DNA from: Pluralibacter sp. UBA7423 | GTDB taxonomy: Bacteria; Pseudomonadota; Gammaproteobacteria; Enterobacterales; Enterobacteriaceae | Direction of reading: 5' to 3' | Assembly: GCA_002470465.1 (NCBI GenBank) | Contig: DKMD01000023.1 | Location: forward strand, 1-64,000 | DNA length: 64,000 bases | In this document: piece after piece, positions 8,375 to 17,435 of the stretch | Numbering within the stretch: the stretch's first letter is position 1 | Layout: every line of letters begins with the position of its first letter | Notes under the pieces: generated by a model | Databases searched by the model: none | What the model saw: only the letters and a program-made list of their open reading frames with translations | Told to the model about the DNA's origin: nothing | Position numbers and translations under genes: made by a program

Positions 8375-9016
8375 ATGTTGGTTCGTGCTGATCTTATAAT
8401 CTCGCTCGATGGTTTCGCCACCACGACGGATCAAACTCCAGAAAAGCCCTTCGGCGAGGACTGGTCGCGCCTGGTGGGGGCTTATGTTGCTACCCGGACT
8501 TTTCGGGAGCGCGTTCTCCATGACACCAGTGGCCAGGGCACTACTGGCCTGGACGATGATTATGCGAAGGACTACTTTGAGAACGTCGGGGCAGAGATCA
8601 TGGGAGCCGGTAAGTTTGGACTGCACAACTATCCCGACGATCCGAACTGGAAGGGATGGTGGGGAGATGAGCCTCCATTTCACTATCCGGTCTTCGTCCT
8701 GACAAACAAGCCACGGCCTGCTATTGAAATGAGCGGTGGAACCACTTTCCACTTCATTACGGCATCGCCGGCCGATGCGCTGAAGCGTGCAGCAGCAGTC
8801 GCCAGGGGCAGGGATGTTCGCATAGGTGGCGGACCGACAATTGTTCGCGACTATCTCAGAGCCGGACTCATCGACCGCCTTCACGTTGCCATTACTCCCA
8901 TTCTTCTCGGAGGTGGCATACGTCTGTGGGACGATCTGCGTGGTCTGGAGGCCGGTTATAAGGTCACTTCGCAAACGGCTGAGAGCGGAACTGTTCACAT
9001 CACATTTCAGCGCTAG
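8375..9016 (+). CDS. dihydrofolate reductase family protein (RibD C-terminal-like)
   Basis: A 213-residue protein of the RibD_C/DHFR-like superfamily, which binds NADPH and reduces pterin- or pyrimidine-type substrates in characterised members. Visible features are the N-terminal beta strand IISLDGFAT, a central VFVLTNKPRPAIEM strand-loop, the glycine-rich cofactor loop IGGGPTIVRDYL, and the C-terminal LHVAITPILLGGGIRLWDDL, all usual for YyaP/YwjB-like proteins. The start is set by GGAGGA eight bases before this ATG. The frame is open 34 codons further upstream but lacks family similarity there. It stands alone in a small islet between yegS and cyaR, flanked by attachment-core-like repeats, so acquisition by transfer is likely. 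The substrate is unknown. Confidence 0.8.
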   Translation: MLVRADLIISLDGFATTTDQTPEKPFGEDWSRLVGAYVATRTFRERVLHDTSGQGTTGLDDDYAKDYFENVGAEIMGAGKFGLHNYPDDPNWKGWWGDEPPFHYPVFVLTNKPRPAIEMSGGTTFHFITASPADALKRAAAVARGRDVRIGGGPTIVRDYLRAGLIDRLHVAITPILLGGGIRLWDDLRGLEAGYKVTSQTAESGTVHITFQR

Positions 9017-9045
9017 CGCAGCTGTACGGCCCATCGTGTTAAAAC

Positions 9046-9084
9046 AAAAAAATTAGCCCGCGTAAGGGAGATTACGCAGGCTAA
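9046..9084 (-). terminator. CyaR intrinsic terminator, overlapping P2-type attachment core
   Basis: TTAGCCTGCGTAA pairs with TTACGCGGGCTAA around a TCTCCC loop, followed by seven T residues. The plus-strand reading corresponds to the known P2 attB core (aaaaaataagcccgtgtaag...gagatt), with three substitutions or so. The same bases thus serve as sRNA terminator and phage integration target. Confidence 0.85.
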
Positions 9085-9132
9085 GGAGGTGGTTCCTGGT
9101 ACAGCTAGCATTTATGGGTTATGTTTTTCAGC
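9046..9132 (-). ncRNA. cyaR: Hfq-dependent small RNA CyaR (RyeE)
   Basis: The minus strand reads GCTGAAAAACATAACCCATA, then a CTAGCTGTACCAGGAACCACC segment (split by one base change from E. coli) and CCTCCTTAGCC, ending in a terminator hairpin with a T-run. It is 87 nt, as in E. coli. CyaR base-pairs through its CCUCC-containing region with ribosome-binding sites of mRNAs such as ompX, luxS, nadE and, in E. coli, yqaE. Terminator stem differences from E. coli are compensatory (GUGUAA/UUACAC there, GCGUAA/UUACGC here). It lies just downstream of yegQ on the same strand, its conserved location. Confidence 0.95.
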
Positions 9133-9139
9133 GCCTCGG

Positions 9140-9182
9140 ATAATACCCTTATCAAGCGAAGCGGTATGTGATCCGATTCTAA
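9140..9182 (-). promoter_or_regulatory. cyaR promoter with CRP site
   Basis: A -10 hexamer TATTAT (9140-9145) lies seven bases upstream of the CyaR 5' end at 9132. The CRP-like site (TGTGA N6 TCTAA in plus reading, 9167-9182) is centred about 42 bp upstream of the start, a class II position. This agrees with the known CRP-cAMP dependence of cyaR. The second half-site is imperfect. Confidence 0.75.
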
Positions 9183-9217
9183 GAATTTTCCCACAACGAA
9201 AAAATAACTATGCTAAA

Positions 9218-10582
9218 TCACTTCGCGTGAGGATTCACGGTGGTTTGCTGTCCCACGAAGTTGCGCATCAATAGCGCATAGTCGAGGCTGATCTCTTCCG
9301 GGACCGGGATCCACACCGTATGACCGTCGCCTGGCGCGACGTCGGTCGGCTGGCCTTTGCTGTTTTCCATGTGCTCCAGCACGAAGTTCACGTTGCCCTG
9401 CGGGGTCATCAGCTCCAGGCTGTCGCCTTTGAGGAACTTATTTTTTACCGCCACGGCGGCGAGGTTGCCTTTGCGCTCGCCGGTGAAATCGCCCACAAAC
9501 TGCTGGCGCTCGGATACGGAATAGCCATGCTCGTAGTTCTGATAGCTGTCATGGGTGTGCCGGCGCAGGAAGCCCTCGGTGTAGCCGCGGTGCGCCAACC
9601 CTTCGAGGGTTTCCAGCAATGATTCGTCAAAAGGCTTACCCGCAGCGGCATCGTCGATGGCCTTGCGATACACCTGCGCGGTGCGGGCGCAGTAGTAATA
9701 GGATTTGGTACGGCCTTCAATTTTCAGGGAGTGCACGCCCATCTGCGTCAGGCGCTCCACGTGCGCGATGGCGCGCAGATCTTTGGAGTTCATGATATAG
9801 GTGCCGTGCTCGTCTTCGAAAGCGGTCATGTATTCACCCGGACGCTTGGCTTCTTCAATCATAAATACGCTGTCGGTCGGCTGGCCTTCACCAAGGGTCG
9901 GCTCGATATTTTGCACCGGGATCGGCTCATGCTTGTGCACGATGTTGCCGATATCGTCCTCTTTGCCTTCCTGAACGTTATATTCCCAGCGGCAGGCGTT
10001 GGTGCAGGTGCCCTGGTTCGGGTCGCGCTTGTTGATATAGCCGGAAAGCAGGCAGCGGCCGGAATAGGCCATGCACAGCGCGCCGTGGACGAAGATTTCA
10101 ATCTCCATGTCCGGGACCTGGGTGCGGATCTCTTCGATTTCTTCCAGCGACAGCTCGCGGGAGAGGATCACGCGGGTCAGGCCCATCTGTTTCCAGAACT
10201 TCACGGTCGCCCAGTTGACGGCGTTCGCCTGTACGGAGAGGTGAATATCCATCTGAGGGAAGTGCTCGCGCACCAGCATGATCAGGCCAGGGTCAGACAT
10301 GATCAGCGCATCCGGCCCCATTTCCACCACCGGCTGCAGGTCGCGAATAAACGTTTTCAGCTTTGCGTTGTGCGGCGCAATGTTCACCACGACGTAGAAT
10401 TTTTTACCGAGCGCGTGGGCTTCGTTGATACCCAGCTGCAAATTCTCGTGGTTGAATTCGTTGTTGCGCACGCGCAGGGAGTAGCGCGGCTGGCCCGCGT
10501 AAACAGCATCGGCGCCATAGGCGAAAGCGTAACGCATATTTTGCAGCGTTCCCGCCGGGGAAAGGAGTTCCGGTTTAAACAT
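9218..10582 (-). CDS. trhP: tRNA hydroxylation protein TrhP (YegQ), U32 peptidase family
   Basis: U32-family protein required with TrhO for 5-hydroxyuridine formation at wobble U34 of tRNAs, the first step towards cmo5U/mcmo5U. The product is 454 residues; E. coli YegQ has 453. The U32 signature EIFVHGALCMAYSGRCLLS is present with Cys170 and Cys177, followed by further cysteines in TCTNACRW, consistent with iron-sulfur ligands in the family. The N-terminal half is a TIM-barrel-like domain and the C-terminal part is smaller (KGNLAAVAVKNKFLKGD). It is monocistronic, with cyaR immediately downstream on the same strand. yegP, which lies between baeR and yegQ in E. coli, is missing. Confidence 0.95.
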   Translation of the reverse strand: MFKPELLSPAGTLQNMRYAFAYGADAVYAGQPRYSLRVRNNEFNHENLQLGINEAHALGKKFYVVVNIAPHNAKLKTFIRDLQPVVEMGPDALIMSDPGLIMLVREHFPQMDIHLSVQANAVNWATVKFWKQMGLTRVILSRELSLEEIEEIRTQVPDMEIEIFVHGALCMAYSGRCLLSGYINKRDPNQGTCTNACRWEYNVQEGKEDDIGNIVHKHEPIPVQNIEPTLGEGQPTDSVFMIEEAKRPGEYMTAFEDEHGTYIMNSKDLRAIAHVERLTQMGVHSLKIEGRTKSYYYCARTAQVYRKAIDDAAAGKPFDESLLETLEGLAHRGYTEGFLRRHTHDSYQNYEHGYSVSERQQFVGDFTGERKGNLAAVAVKNKFLKGDSLELMTPQGNVNFVLEHMENSKGQPTDVAPGDGHTVWIPVPEEISLDYALLMRNFVGQQTTVNPHAK

Positions 10583-10709
10583 GATTTTCTCGTTCTGATG
10601 ACAGGTCAGACTCGCTCACGGACGGAGCGGGCGGGGAGGTTCCCCTACATTAAGGGCGGGAATTGTAGCGCCGCGGGGCAGGGGAGTAAACCTTTTGCTT
10701 TGAGGCTAT

Positions 10710-10780
10710 GCCCGGCGGCACTTCATTTGCACGGGCCTACAGAAAATCGTAGGCCGGGTAAGCGTCAGCGCCTCCCGGCA
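10710..10780. repeat. REP/BIME palindromic unit between yegQ and baeR
   Basis: Two inverted REP-type units face each other: GCCCGGCGGCACTTCATTTG... with GGGCCTAC, then GTAGGCCGGGTAAGCGTCAG with CCTCCCGGCA. It sits in the 202-bp gap upstream of yegQ and downstream of baeR, the usual extragenic position. REP elements can stabilise mRNA 3' ends and bind gyrase or Pol I. Confidence 0.8.
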
Positions 10781-10784
10781 AAAC

Positions 10785-11507
10785 CTAAGCAAAACGGCAG
10801 GAATCCGCTTCCCAGCGATAGCCCACGCCGTACACCGCGCGAATAAAAGACTGCTCGGCATCCTGTGCTTCGAGCTTGCGGCGCAGGTTTTTGATGTGGC
10901 TGTCGATGGTGCGGTCGGTCACCACACGGTAGTCGTCATATAAATGATTGAGCAACTGTTCGCGCGAAAAGACTTTGCCCGGCTCCTGAGACAGCGTTTT
11001 CAGCAGGCGAAACTCCGCCGGCGTTAAGTCCAGCAGCTTGTTTCGCCATGAGGCCTGGAAGCGACTTTCATCGACGATAAGCGGGCTTTCCGCATCCATG
11101 GCCTGCAGTTCACGGTGAGGGCGGCAGCGGCGCAGAATGGTTTTGACGCGCGCCACCACTTCTCGTGGGCTGTAAGGTTTGCAGATGTAATCGTCTGCGC
11201 CAATTTCCAGCCCCAGCAGGCGGTCAATCTCCTCGATTTTAGCGGTCACCATGACGATGGGTACTTCGGAGAAGCGGCGGATTTCACGGCACAGCGTCAG
11301 CCCGTCTGTGCCCGGCAGCATCAGATCGAGTAGGATCAGATCCGGCGGCGTCTGATGGACATAATTCAGCACCTTATCGCCATGATTAATCAGCGTCGGC
11401 GCGTAGTTGGCGGCCAGCAGATAATCAATCAGCAGCTGGCCCAGTTTTGGCTCGTCCTCAACAATCAGGATGCGCGGGGTTTTATCATCAATCGGTAATT
11501 CGGTCAT
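10785..11507 (-). CDS. baeR: two-component response regulator BaeR
   Basis: OmpR/PhoB-type response regulator of the BaeSR envelope-stress system, which activates mdtABCD, acrD and spy. It has 240 residues, the same as E. coli. The receiver domain covers about 12-122, with the phosphoacceptor Asp61 in [10 protein letters not shown] and the acidic pocket VEDE at 17-20. The winged-helix DNA-binding domain covers about 135-235 ([28 protein letters not shown]). The start overlaps the baeS stop by four bases. It is the last gene of mdtABCD-baeSR, so the pathway autoactivates its own operon. Confidence 0.97.
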   Translation of the reverse strand: MTELPIDDKTPRILIVEDEPKLGQLLIDYLLAANYAPTLINHGDKVLNYVHQTPPDLILLDLMLPGTDGLTLCREIRRFSEVPIVMVTAKIEEIDRLLGLEIGADDYICKPYSPREVVARVKTILRRCRPHRELQAMDAESPLIVDESRFQASWRNKLLDLTPAEFRLLKTLSQEPGKVFSREQLLNHLYDDYRVVTDRTIDSHIKNLRRKLEAQDAEQSFIRAVYGVGYRWEADSCRFA

Positions 11508-12943
11508 ACGGTTCCCGGTAAGTCGCGGTCCAGAGGTAAATCTACTTTAATGCTAACCCCACCAAAAGGCGAATGCACGGCGCGAAGCTGGCCACCGTGG
11601 GCGGCGACGATGTTCACGCAGATAGCAAGCCCCAGGCCCGAGCCACCGCTGGCGCGGTTGCGTGAGCCTTCAGTGCGGTAGAAACGTTCGCAGAGCATTT
11701 GCAGTTGTTCATCGGTGACGCCAGGGGCGCTGTCGGCGAAGGTCAGGATCAGATTATGGCCCGTTCTTTCCGCCGAGATTTGCAGCTGGCCGTCGGGATC
11801 GGTATAGCGGAGGCTGTTTTCCAGCAGGTTGTTAAACAGCTGCATCAGGCGATCCCGGTCGCCAAACACCATCGCGCGTTCCGGCAGCTTGAGGCTGATA
11901 TTCAGCCCGCGGCTGGCAAAGCGCTCGCGGAAAGCGCCCGCAGCCATCTCCAGCAGCGAGATGATGTCCAGCGAGGTTTTCTGATAGGCCAATGCGCCTT
12001 CGTCGGACATCGACAGCTGATGGAGATCGTCCACCAGCTTGGTAAGCGTGCCAACTTCTGCCTGCAGCGAAGCCACCGATTCCGGGGTGAATTTCCGCAC
12101 GCCATCCTGAATAGCTTCCAGCTCGCCGCGCAGCACGGCCAGCGGGGTGCGCAGCTCGTGGGAAATGTCTGCCATAAAGTCGCGGCGCATCTGCTGATTG
12201 CGCTCCAGCGTGCTTGCCAGCTGGTTAAAGTCCTGCGCCAGACGCCCCAGTTCATCGGTTCCGGTCGCGGCGACACGAGTCGAGAAATCTCCTGCGGCCA
12301 GCCGGTGGGTGCCTTCCACAAGACGTTTTACCGGGGCGAGCAGCCCACGCGCCAGCGGGAAGGTGGCGAGAGCAGCCAGCAAGGTTGCCAGTGCCACAAT
12401 AAGCCAGCTGGTGCGGCGCTGCTGACGGTCAAAGTTAATGTCGGTATTGCGGGTCAGCCTTTCCACCGGTGAAGCGATGACGGCGCCAACTTCGATGCCG
12501 TTCACTACGATGCCGCGGCGGGTTCCATCCTTTGGCACCGGTGAACGTGGGCCAACCAGCACTTTGGCATTCTGGTCAACTACCCAGAACTGGGTGCGCC
12601 AGCCGTGGGGGGGCATTTCAGGCGGGCCGCGACGATCGTCCGGGCCTGCTCCTGGACCGCGTTTATCATCAGGGCCGTCATGTTCGAACGAGCGCAGGAT
12701 CTGGAAGATAAAGCGGTCATTGCCGCGCAGGAAGCGCCAGTTGTTATTGTGCGTCGCGTACTGCTCGGCAAGCGCATCGCTTAACAGCTGTAAACGCTGC
12801 TCGTTGCCGCGCTTGATGTAATCGATAAATCCGTGCTCAAAGCTCAGGCGCACCGCCCAGTGCATGCTGATCAGCAGCACGATGCAGGTGGTGAGAATGG
12901 CGAGAAACAGCTTCGCGGTAATGCCTGGGCGCCAGACTTTCAC
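11504..12943 (-). CDS. baeS: two-component sensor histidine kinase BaeS
   Basis: Inner-membrane sensor kinase of the Bae envelope-stress response (indole, flavonoids, misfolded envelope protein, metals in E. coli). TM1 is about residues 11-31, the periplasmic sensor about 32-178, TM2 about 180-203, and HAMP about 204-256. The dimerisation/H-box [10 protein letters not shown] has His262, and the HATPase_c domain has N (NLLENSLRY) and G boxes (GSGLGLAI). It has 479 residues against 467 in E. coli. The extra length is a tandem near-repeat of ten residues, [20 protein letters not shown] at 90-109, in the periplasmic domain. It overlaps mdtD and baeR by four bases each. Confidence 0.96.
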   Translation of the reverse strand: MKVWRPGITAKLFLAILTTCIVLLISMHWAVRLSFEHGFIDYIKRGNEQRLQLLSDALAEQYATHNNNWRFLRGNDRFIFQILRSFEHDGPDDKRGPGAGPDDRRGPPEMPPHGWRTQFWVVDQNAKVLVGPRSPVPKDGTRRGIVVNGIEVGAVIASPVERLTRNTDINFDRQQRRTSWLIVALATLLAALATFPLARGLLAPVKRLVEGTHRLAAGDFSTRVAATGTDELGRLAQDFNQLASTLERNQQMRRDFMADISHELRTPLAVLRGELEAIQDGVRKFTPESVASLQAEVGTLTKLVDDLHQLSMSDEGALAYQKTSLDIISLLEMAAGAFRERFASRGLNISLKLPERAMVFGDRDRLMQLFNNLLENSLRYTDPDGQLQISAERTGHNLILTFADSAPGVTDEQLQMLCERFYRTEGSRNRASGGSGLGLAICVNIVAAHGGQLRAVHSPFGGVSIKVDLPLDRDLPGTV

Positions 12944-14355
12944 GGTTCGCTCCTTTTGCGTCGTGCAATGATTACGTTTTTACTGGTGTCGTCAGGCACG
13001 CGGGCGAAAATCAACGCCGGAAGCGCAACGATCGCCGCCATGCTGAGGTAAGTGTACAAAAAGACCTGATGGGAAACCGCGCTGTCGATGCTGATATGGT
13101 GCTGGCCGTACATGCCGAGCAGCAGGCCGGCTACCGTCACGCCGATACTCATTGAAAGCTGCATCACCATCGACAGCATGCTGTTGCCGCTACTGGCGAG
13201 ATCGTCCGGCAAATCCTTCAGCGTCAGGGTGTTCATCGAGGAGAAACGGCTGGAGTTGATCATCCCTTGCAGGAACAGCACGAGAGGCAGCAGCCAGTAC
13301 CAGCCCATCAGCGCCACCGTCATAAACAGCAGGCTGATGGCGGCGAGCCCGAGCGTGGCGCTGATCAATACCCGGCGATAGCCAAAACGATTAACCACCT
13401 GCACCACCATGCGCTTCATCCCCATGCTGCCCAGCACCATCGGGATCATCATCAGCCCGGCGTGGAACGGCGAAAAGCCGAGGCCAATTTGCAGGAAAAC
13501 CGGCGTCATAAACGGCAGCATGCCGCTGCCGATGCGTCCGGCGAAGCTGCCCGCCAGGCCGAGCGAGAAAGTGTGGGTTTTGAATAAATGAAGGCTGAAC
13601 AGCGCATTCTCATTATTGCGGGCATGCCAGAGATAGAACAGCAGCGCCAGCAGGCCCGCAACAATCAATAAGGCCAGCATCATAGGTGAAATGCCAAGGC
13701 CTTTCTGGCCGTCCAGCGCCAGGGTCAGGGTTGCCATGCCCAGTGCCAGCATAAAGAATCCGGAAAGGTCAAAGCGCCGGGTTTGCAGGGTGTAGTTCGG
13801 CATGAGCCACAGCGTGGCGATGGCCCCGATGATGCCCACCGGAATGTTAATCAGGAAAATCCAGTGCCAGGAGGCGTACTCCACCAGAATACCGCCGAGC
13901 GCCGGGCCAACCAGCGGTCCGACCTGGCCCGGGATCGTGACGAAGGTCATCGCTGCCATGTACTGTTCGCGTGGCACGATTTTCATCACCGTGAGCCTGC
14001 CGACCGGCACCATCATGGCGCCGCCAAATCCCTGCAACACGCGGGCCATCACCAGTTCATTCAGGGTGTTGGCCCCGGCGCAGAATATCGACCCGGCGGT
14101 GAACAGCACGATGGCGGTGAAAAAGATATTGCGTACGCCAACGCGGTCCGCCAGCCAGCCGCTGGCGGGGAGCATCACCGCCACCGTCAGTACATAGGCA
14201 ACGACGACCATATGCATATGCAGCGGGCTCTCCCCGAGGCTCTTCGCCATTGAGGGCAGGGCGGTGTTGACGATGGTGGTATCCAGCGCCTGCATAAAGA
14301 AGCCAAACGCCACAATCCACAGTTGCCAGCGTACGCTGGCGGGCAGCTCTTCCAT
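12940..14355 (-). CDS. mdtD: MFS transporter MdtD (putative multidrug exporter)
   Basis: DHA2-type major facilitator of 471 residues with about 14 predicted membrane segments, the same length as E. coli MdtD (YegB). The N-terminal [14 protein letters not shown] and the [13 protein letters not shown] loop between TM2 and TM3 are typical of drug:H+ antiporters. In E. coli it is encoded with MdtABC but is not required for that pump's drug resistance, and iron-citrate efflux has been reported for it (as IceT in Salmonella). It starts two bases after mdtC and overlaps baeS by four bases, so it is controlled by BaeR through the operon. Confidence 0.94.
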   Translation of the reverse strand: MEELPASVRWQLWIVAFGFFMQALDTTIVNTALPSMAKSLGESPLHMHMVVVAYVLTVAVMLPASGWLADRVGVRNIFFTAIVLFTAGSIFCAGANTLNELVMARVLQGFGGAMMVPVGRLTVMKIVPREQYMAAMTFVTIPGQVGPLVGPALGGILVEYASWHWIFLINIPVGIIGAIATLWLMPNYTLQTRRFDLSGFFMLALGMATLTLALDGQKGLGISPMMLALLIVAGLLALLFYLWHARNNENALFSLHLFKTHTFSLGLAGSFAGRIGSGMLPFMTPVFLQIGLGFSPFHAGLMMIPMVLGSMGMKRMVVQVVNRFGYRRVLISATLGLAAISLLFMTVALMGWYWLLPLVLFLQGMINSSRFSSMNTLTLKDLPDDLASSGNSMLSMVMQLSMSIGVTVAGLLLGMYGQHHISIDSAVSHQVFLYTYLSMAAIVALPALIFARVPDDTSKNVIIARRKRSEP

Positions 14356-14357
14356 AG

Positions 14358-17300
14358 TTACTCAGTTACCGGTTGATGAGATTTACGCGTGAAACGCAGC
14401 CGCAGGCGATCGAAGAACAGATACACCACCGGGGTGGTATACAGCGTCAGAAGCTGGCTCATCACCAGACCGCCGACGATGGTTATCCCCAGCGGCTGAC
14501 GCAGCTCTGAGCCGTCTCCGCCGGACAACACCAGCGGCAGAGCGCCAAACAACGCCGCCAAAGTGGTCATCATTATTGGCCTGAAGCGCAGCAGGCAGGC
14601 CTGGAAAATGGCGTCTTCAGGCGCCAGATCGCCGTTGCGCTGCGCCTCCAGCGCAAAGTCGACCATCATGATGGCATTTTTTTTCACGATACCAATCAGC
14701 AGCATGATCCCGATGAGCGCAATCAGGCTGAACGGTGCACCAAACAGCTCCAGCGCCAGCAGCGCGCCGACGCCCGCTGACGGCAGGGTGGAGAGGATCG
14801 TTAAAGGATGAACGTAGCTCTCATACAGCATCCCCAGCACGATATACACCGTCAGGATCGCCGCAATAATCAGGATCACCTGAGAGTTCATGGTCTGCTG
14901 GAATACCTGCGCCGTCCCCGCGAAGCTGCCACGGATAGTTTGCGGCACGCCAAGCTGCGTCATCGTTCTGTCGATGGCATCGCTCGCCTCCGACAGGGAT
15001 TTGCCCGTCGGCAGGTTGAAGGAGATAGTTGAGGCCGCCGACAGGCCCTGATGATTGACGGAGAGCGGCGCATTAGCCGGTTGCCATTTCGCGAAGTAAG
15101 AAAGCGGAATGGTTTTGCCTTCGCTGTTAATCACGAACATCTGGTTAAGGGCGCTGATATCCTGGGTGTAAACCGGGTCGACCTCCATCACCACCTTGTA
15201 CTGGTTGAGCGGCTGGTAAATAGTGGAAATCTGCCGCTGACCAAAGGCGTTATTCAGCAGGCTATTGGCGTCTTCGACGCTGATGCCAAGCCGCGACATG
15301 GTTTCCCGGTCATACACCAGATCCATTTCCGCACCGTTATCCTGTTGGTCAGAGTTCACGTCGGTGAGATCGGGTAGCGCCGATAGCGCCTTGGTGATTT
15401 TCGGCGTCCACTCCCGCAGATCGGCGAGATTATCGGACAGCAGCGTGTACTGATAGCCTGCATTCGCCTGGCGTCCGCCCACGCGGATGTCCTGCACCGC
15501 CATCAGAAACAGGTTTGCGCCGGGCTCTTTGGCGAGCTTTTTACGCAACCGGTCAATGACCTGCTGCGCCGTTTCGTTGCGCTCGTCGCGTGGCTTCAGG
15601 GTGATAAACATCATTCCGCTGTTTACGCGTGAACCACCGGTAAAGCCGGTGACGTTATCTACCGCTTTGTCTTCACGAATGATTTTCATGAAGTCCTGCA
15701 GTTTGCCGCGCATCGCCTGGAAAGAGATGCTCTGATCCGCCTGAATGTTGCCCATCACCACCCCGGTGTCCTGCTCCGGGAAGAAGGTTTTCGGAATGGA
15801 GATATAGAGCCAGACGTTCAGGGCGATAGTGCCAAGCAGCACCACGCCAACGAGGCGGGCATGGTTCAGCACCCATTTCAGGGATTTGCCGTAACCACGT
15901 TGCATCGCGACCAGCACGCGACCAAAGCCCCGATCGCGCGTTGGCTGGTGCTTGCGGGACGATTTAAGCATCCAGCCGCACATCATCGGCGTCAGCGTGA
16001 GCGATACGGCAAGCGAAATGCCGATAGCGACGGAGAGCGTCACGGCAAACTCCCGCAACAGTCTCCCCGGCAATCCGCCCATCAGCAGCAGCGGCAGGAA
16101 AACGGCGACCAGCGACAGGCTCATCGACAGGACGGTAAACCCGACTTCCCGGCTCCCCTGGAGTGCGGCTTGCATTGGCTTCATGCCTGCTTCCACGTGG
16201 CGAGAAATGTTTTCCAGCACCACGATGGCGTCGTCCACTACAAAGCCGGTGGCAATGGTTAACGCCATTAACGACAGGTTATTGAGGCTGAACCCGCACA
16301 AATACATCGCGGCAAAGGTGCCGACCAGCGATACCGGTACGGCGACGGCGGGGATAAGCGTCGCACGGCCCGAGCGCAGGAACAGGAACACGACCAGAAT
16401 CACCAGCGCGACCGAAATCACCAGCGCCTGTTCCACTTCATCAAGCGAGGCGCGAATGGTGGGCGACCGGTCCTGAGCGATTTGCAAATCGATGGCCGCC
16501 GGAATGGTTTCTTTCAGCTCCGGCAACTGGGCGCGAATGGCGTTCACGGTCTCAATGATGTTGGCTTCCGGCAGTTTGCGGATCATCAGCAAGATAGCCG
16601 GTTTGGCGTTGGTCATCCCGGCGTTGCGGACGTCCTGCACCGAGTCGGTGACGTTGGCAACGTCGCTCAGGCGCACCGAGGCACCGTTGTTGTAGTGGAT
16701 TATCAGCGGCTTGTATTCCGCGGCGGTTTTCAGCTCATCGTTGGTGGCGAGCTGCCAGCGCTGGCTGTTGTCCTCAATGGCGCCCTGCGGTTTACGTACG
16801 TTGGCGTTGCCGATCGCCGTACGTACATCGTCCAGAGACACGCCCTGATTGAACAGCGCCTGCGGGTTAAGATCGACGCGCACTGCGGGCAGGGAACTGC
16901 CGCCGACGTCGACATCGCCGACGCCGTCAATCTGCGAAAGGGTTTGCGCCAGCTGCGTTGACGCGTAATCGTAAAGCTGGCCCTGAGAGTAAGTGTCTGA
17001 GGTCAGCGTCAGGATCATGATCGGTGCATCCGACGGGTTTGCTTTGCGGTAAGTAGGGCGGCCTGGCATACCGGTTGGCAGCAGGCTTTGCGCAGCGTTG
17101 ATTGCCGCCTGCACGTCGCGTGCGGCACCGTTAATATCGCGGTCAAAGTCGAACTGCAAAATGATGCGCGTGCTGCCAAGCGAGCTCATCGAAGTCATTT
17201 CGTTGACCCCGGCGATGCGGCCGAGTGAGCGCTCAAGCGGCGTGGCGACCGATGAAGCCATGGTTTCCGGCGAAGCGCCCGGCAGCGAGGCACTGATCAT

Positions 17301-17435
17301 GATCACCGGGTAATCCACCTGCGGCAGCGGGGCCACCGGCAATAACCGGAAGCCCAGCGCGCCGCAGAGGGTGATGGCGAGCGAAATTAAAATCGTCGCC
17401 ACCGGCCGGTAAATGAAGAGGGCGAAAAACTTCAC
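14358..17435 (-). CDS. mdtC: RND multidrug efflux permease subunit MdtC
   Basis: HAE1-type RND inner-membrane pump subunit, 1025 residues as in E. coli. It acts as an MdtB2:MdtC1 heterotrimer with MdtA and TolC to export bile salts, novobiocin and other compounds by proton antiport. An N-terminal TM is followed by the first large periplasmic loop, then TM2-6 with the proton-relay aspartates in [15 protein letters not shown], a second periplasmic loop, and TM8-12 ending [13 protein letters not shown]. The start codon is GTG (17433-17435), immediately after the mdtB stop (TAAGTG), so translation is coupled. Confidence 0.97.
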   Translation of the reverse strand: MKFFALFIYRPVATILISLAITLCGALGFRLLPVAPLPQVDYPVIMISASLPGASPETMASSVATPLERSLGRIAGVNEMTSMSSLGSTRIILQFDFDRDINGAARDVQAAINAAQSLLPTGMPGRPTYRKANPSDAPIMILTLTSDTYSQGQLYDYASTQLAQTLSQIDGVGDVDVGGSSLPAVRVDLNPQALFNQGVSLDDVRTAIGNANVRKPQGAIEDNSQRWQLATNDELKTAAEYKPLIIHYNNGASVRLSDVANVTDSVQDVRNAGMTNAKPAILLMIRKLPEANIIETVNAIRAQLPELKETIPAAIDLQIAQDRSPTIRASLDEVEQALVISVALVILVVFLFLRSGRATLIPAVAVPVSLVGTFAAMYLCGFSLNNLSLMALTIATGFVVDDAIVVLENISRHVEAGMKPMQAALQGSREVGFTVLSMSLSLVAVFLPLLLMGGLPGRLLREFAVTLSVAIGISLAVSLTLTPMMCGWMLKSSRKHQPTRDRGFGRVLVAMQRGYGKSLKWVLNHARLVGVVLLGTIALNVWLYISIPKTFFPEQDTGVVMGNIQADQSISFQAMRGKLQDFMKIIREDKAVDNVTGFTGGSRVNSGMMFITLKPRDERNETAQQVIDRLRKKLAKEPGANLFLMAVQDIRVGGRQANAGYQYTLLSDNLADLREWTPKITKALSALPDLTDVNSDQQDNGAEMDLVYDRETMSRLGISVEDANSLLNNAFGQRQISTIYQPLNQYKVVMEVDPVYTQDISALNQMFVINSEGKTIPLSYFAKWQPANAPLSVNHQGLSAASTISFNLPTGKSLSEASDAIDRTMTQLGVPQTIRGSFAGTAQVFQQTMNSQVILIIAAILTVYIVLGMLYESYVHPLTILSTLPSAGVGALLALELFGAPFSLIALIGIMLLIGIVKKNAIMMVDFALEAQRNGDLAPEDAIFQACLLRFRPIMMTTLAALFGALPLVLSGGDGSELRQPLGITIVGGLVMSQLLTLYTTPVVYLFFDRLRLRFTRKSHQPVTE

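Noticed and set aside
9731..10846. 371-codon open frame antisense to trhP and crossing a BIME into baeR
   Set aside because: Reads through a REP element and two genes in antisense; typical of G+C-rich coding shadows.
12990..14355. MdtD as a subunit of the MdtABC pump
   Set aside because: It is an MFS protein, not RND, and E. coli data do not require it for MdtABC function; kept as a separate transporter.
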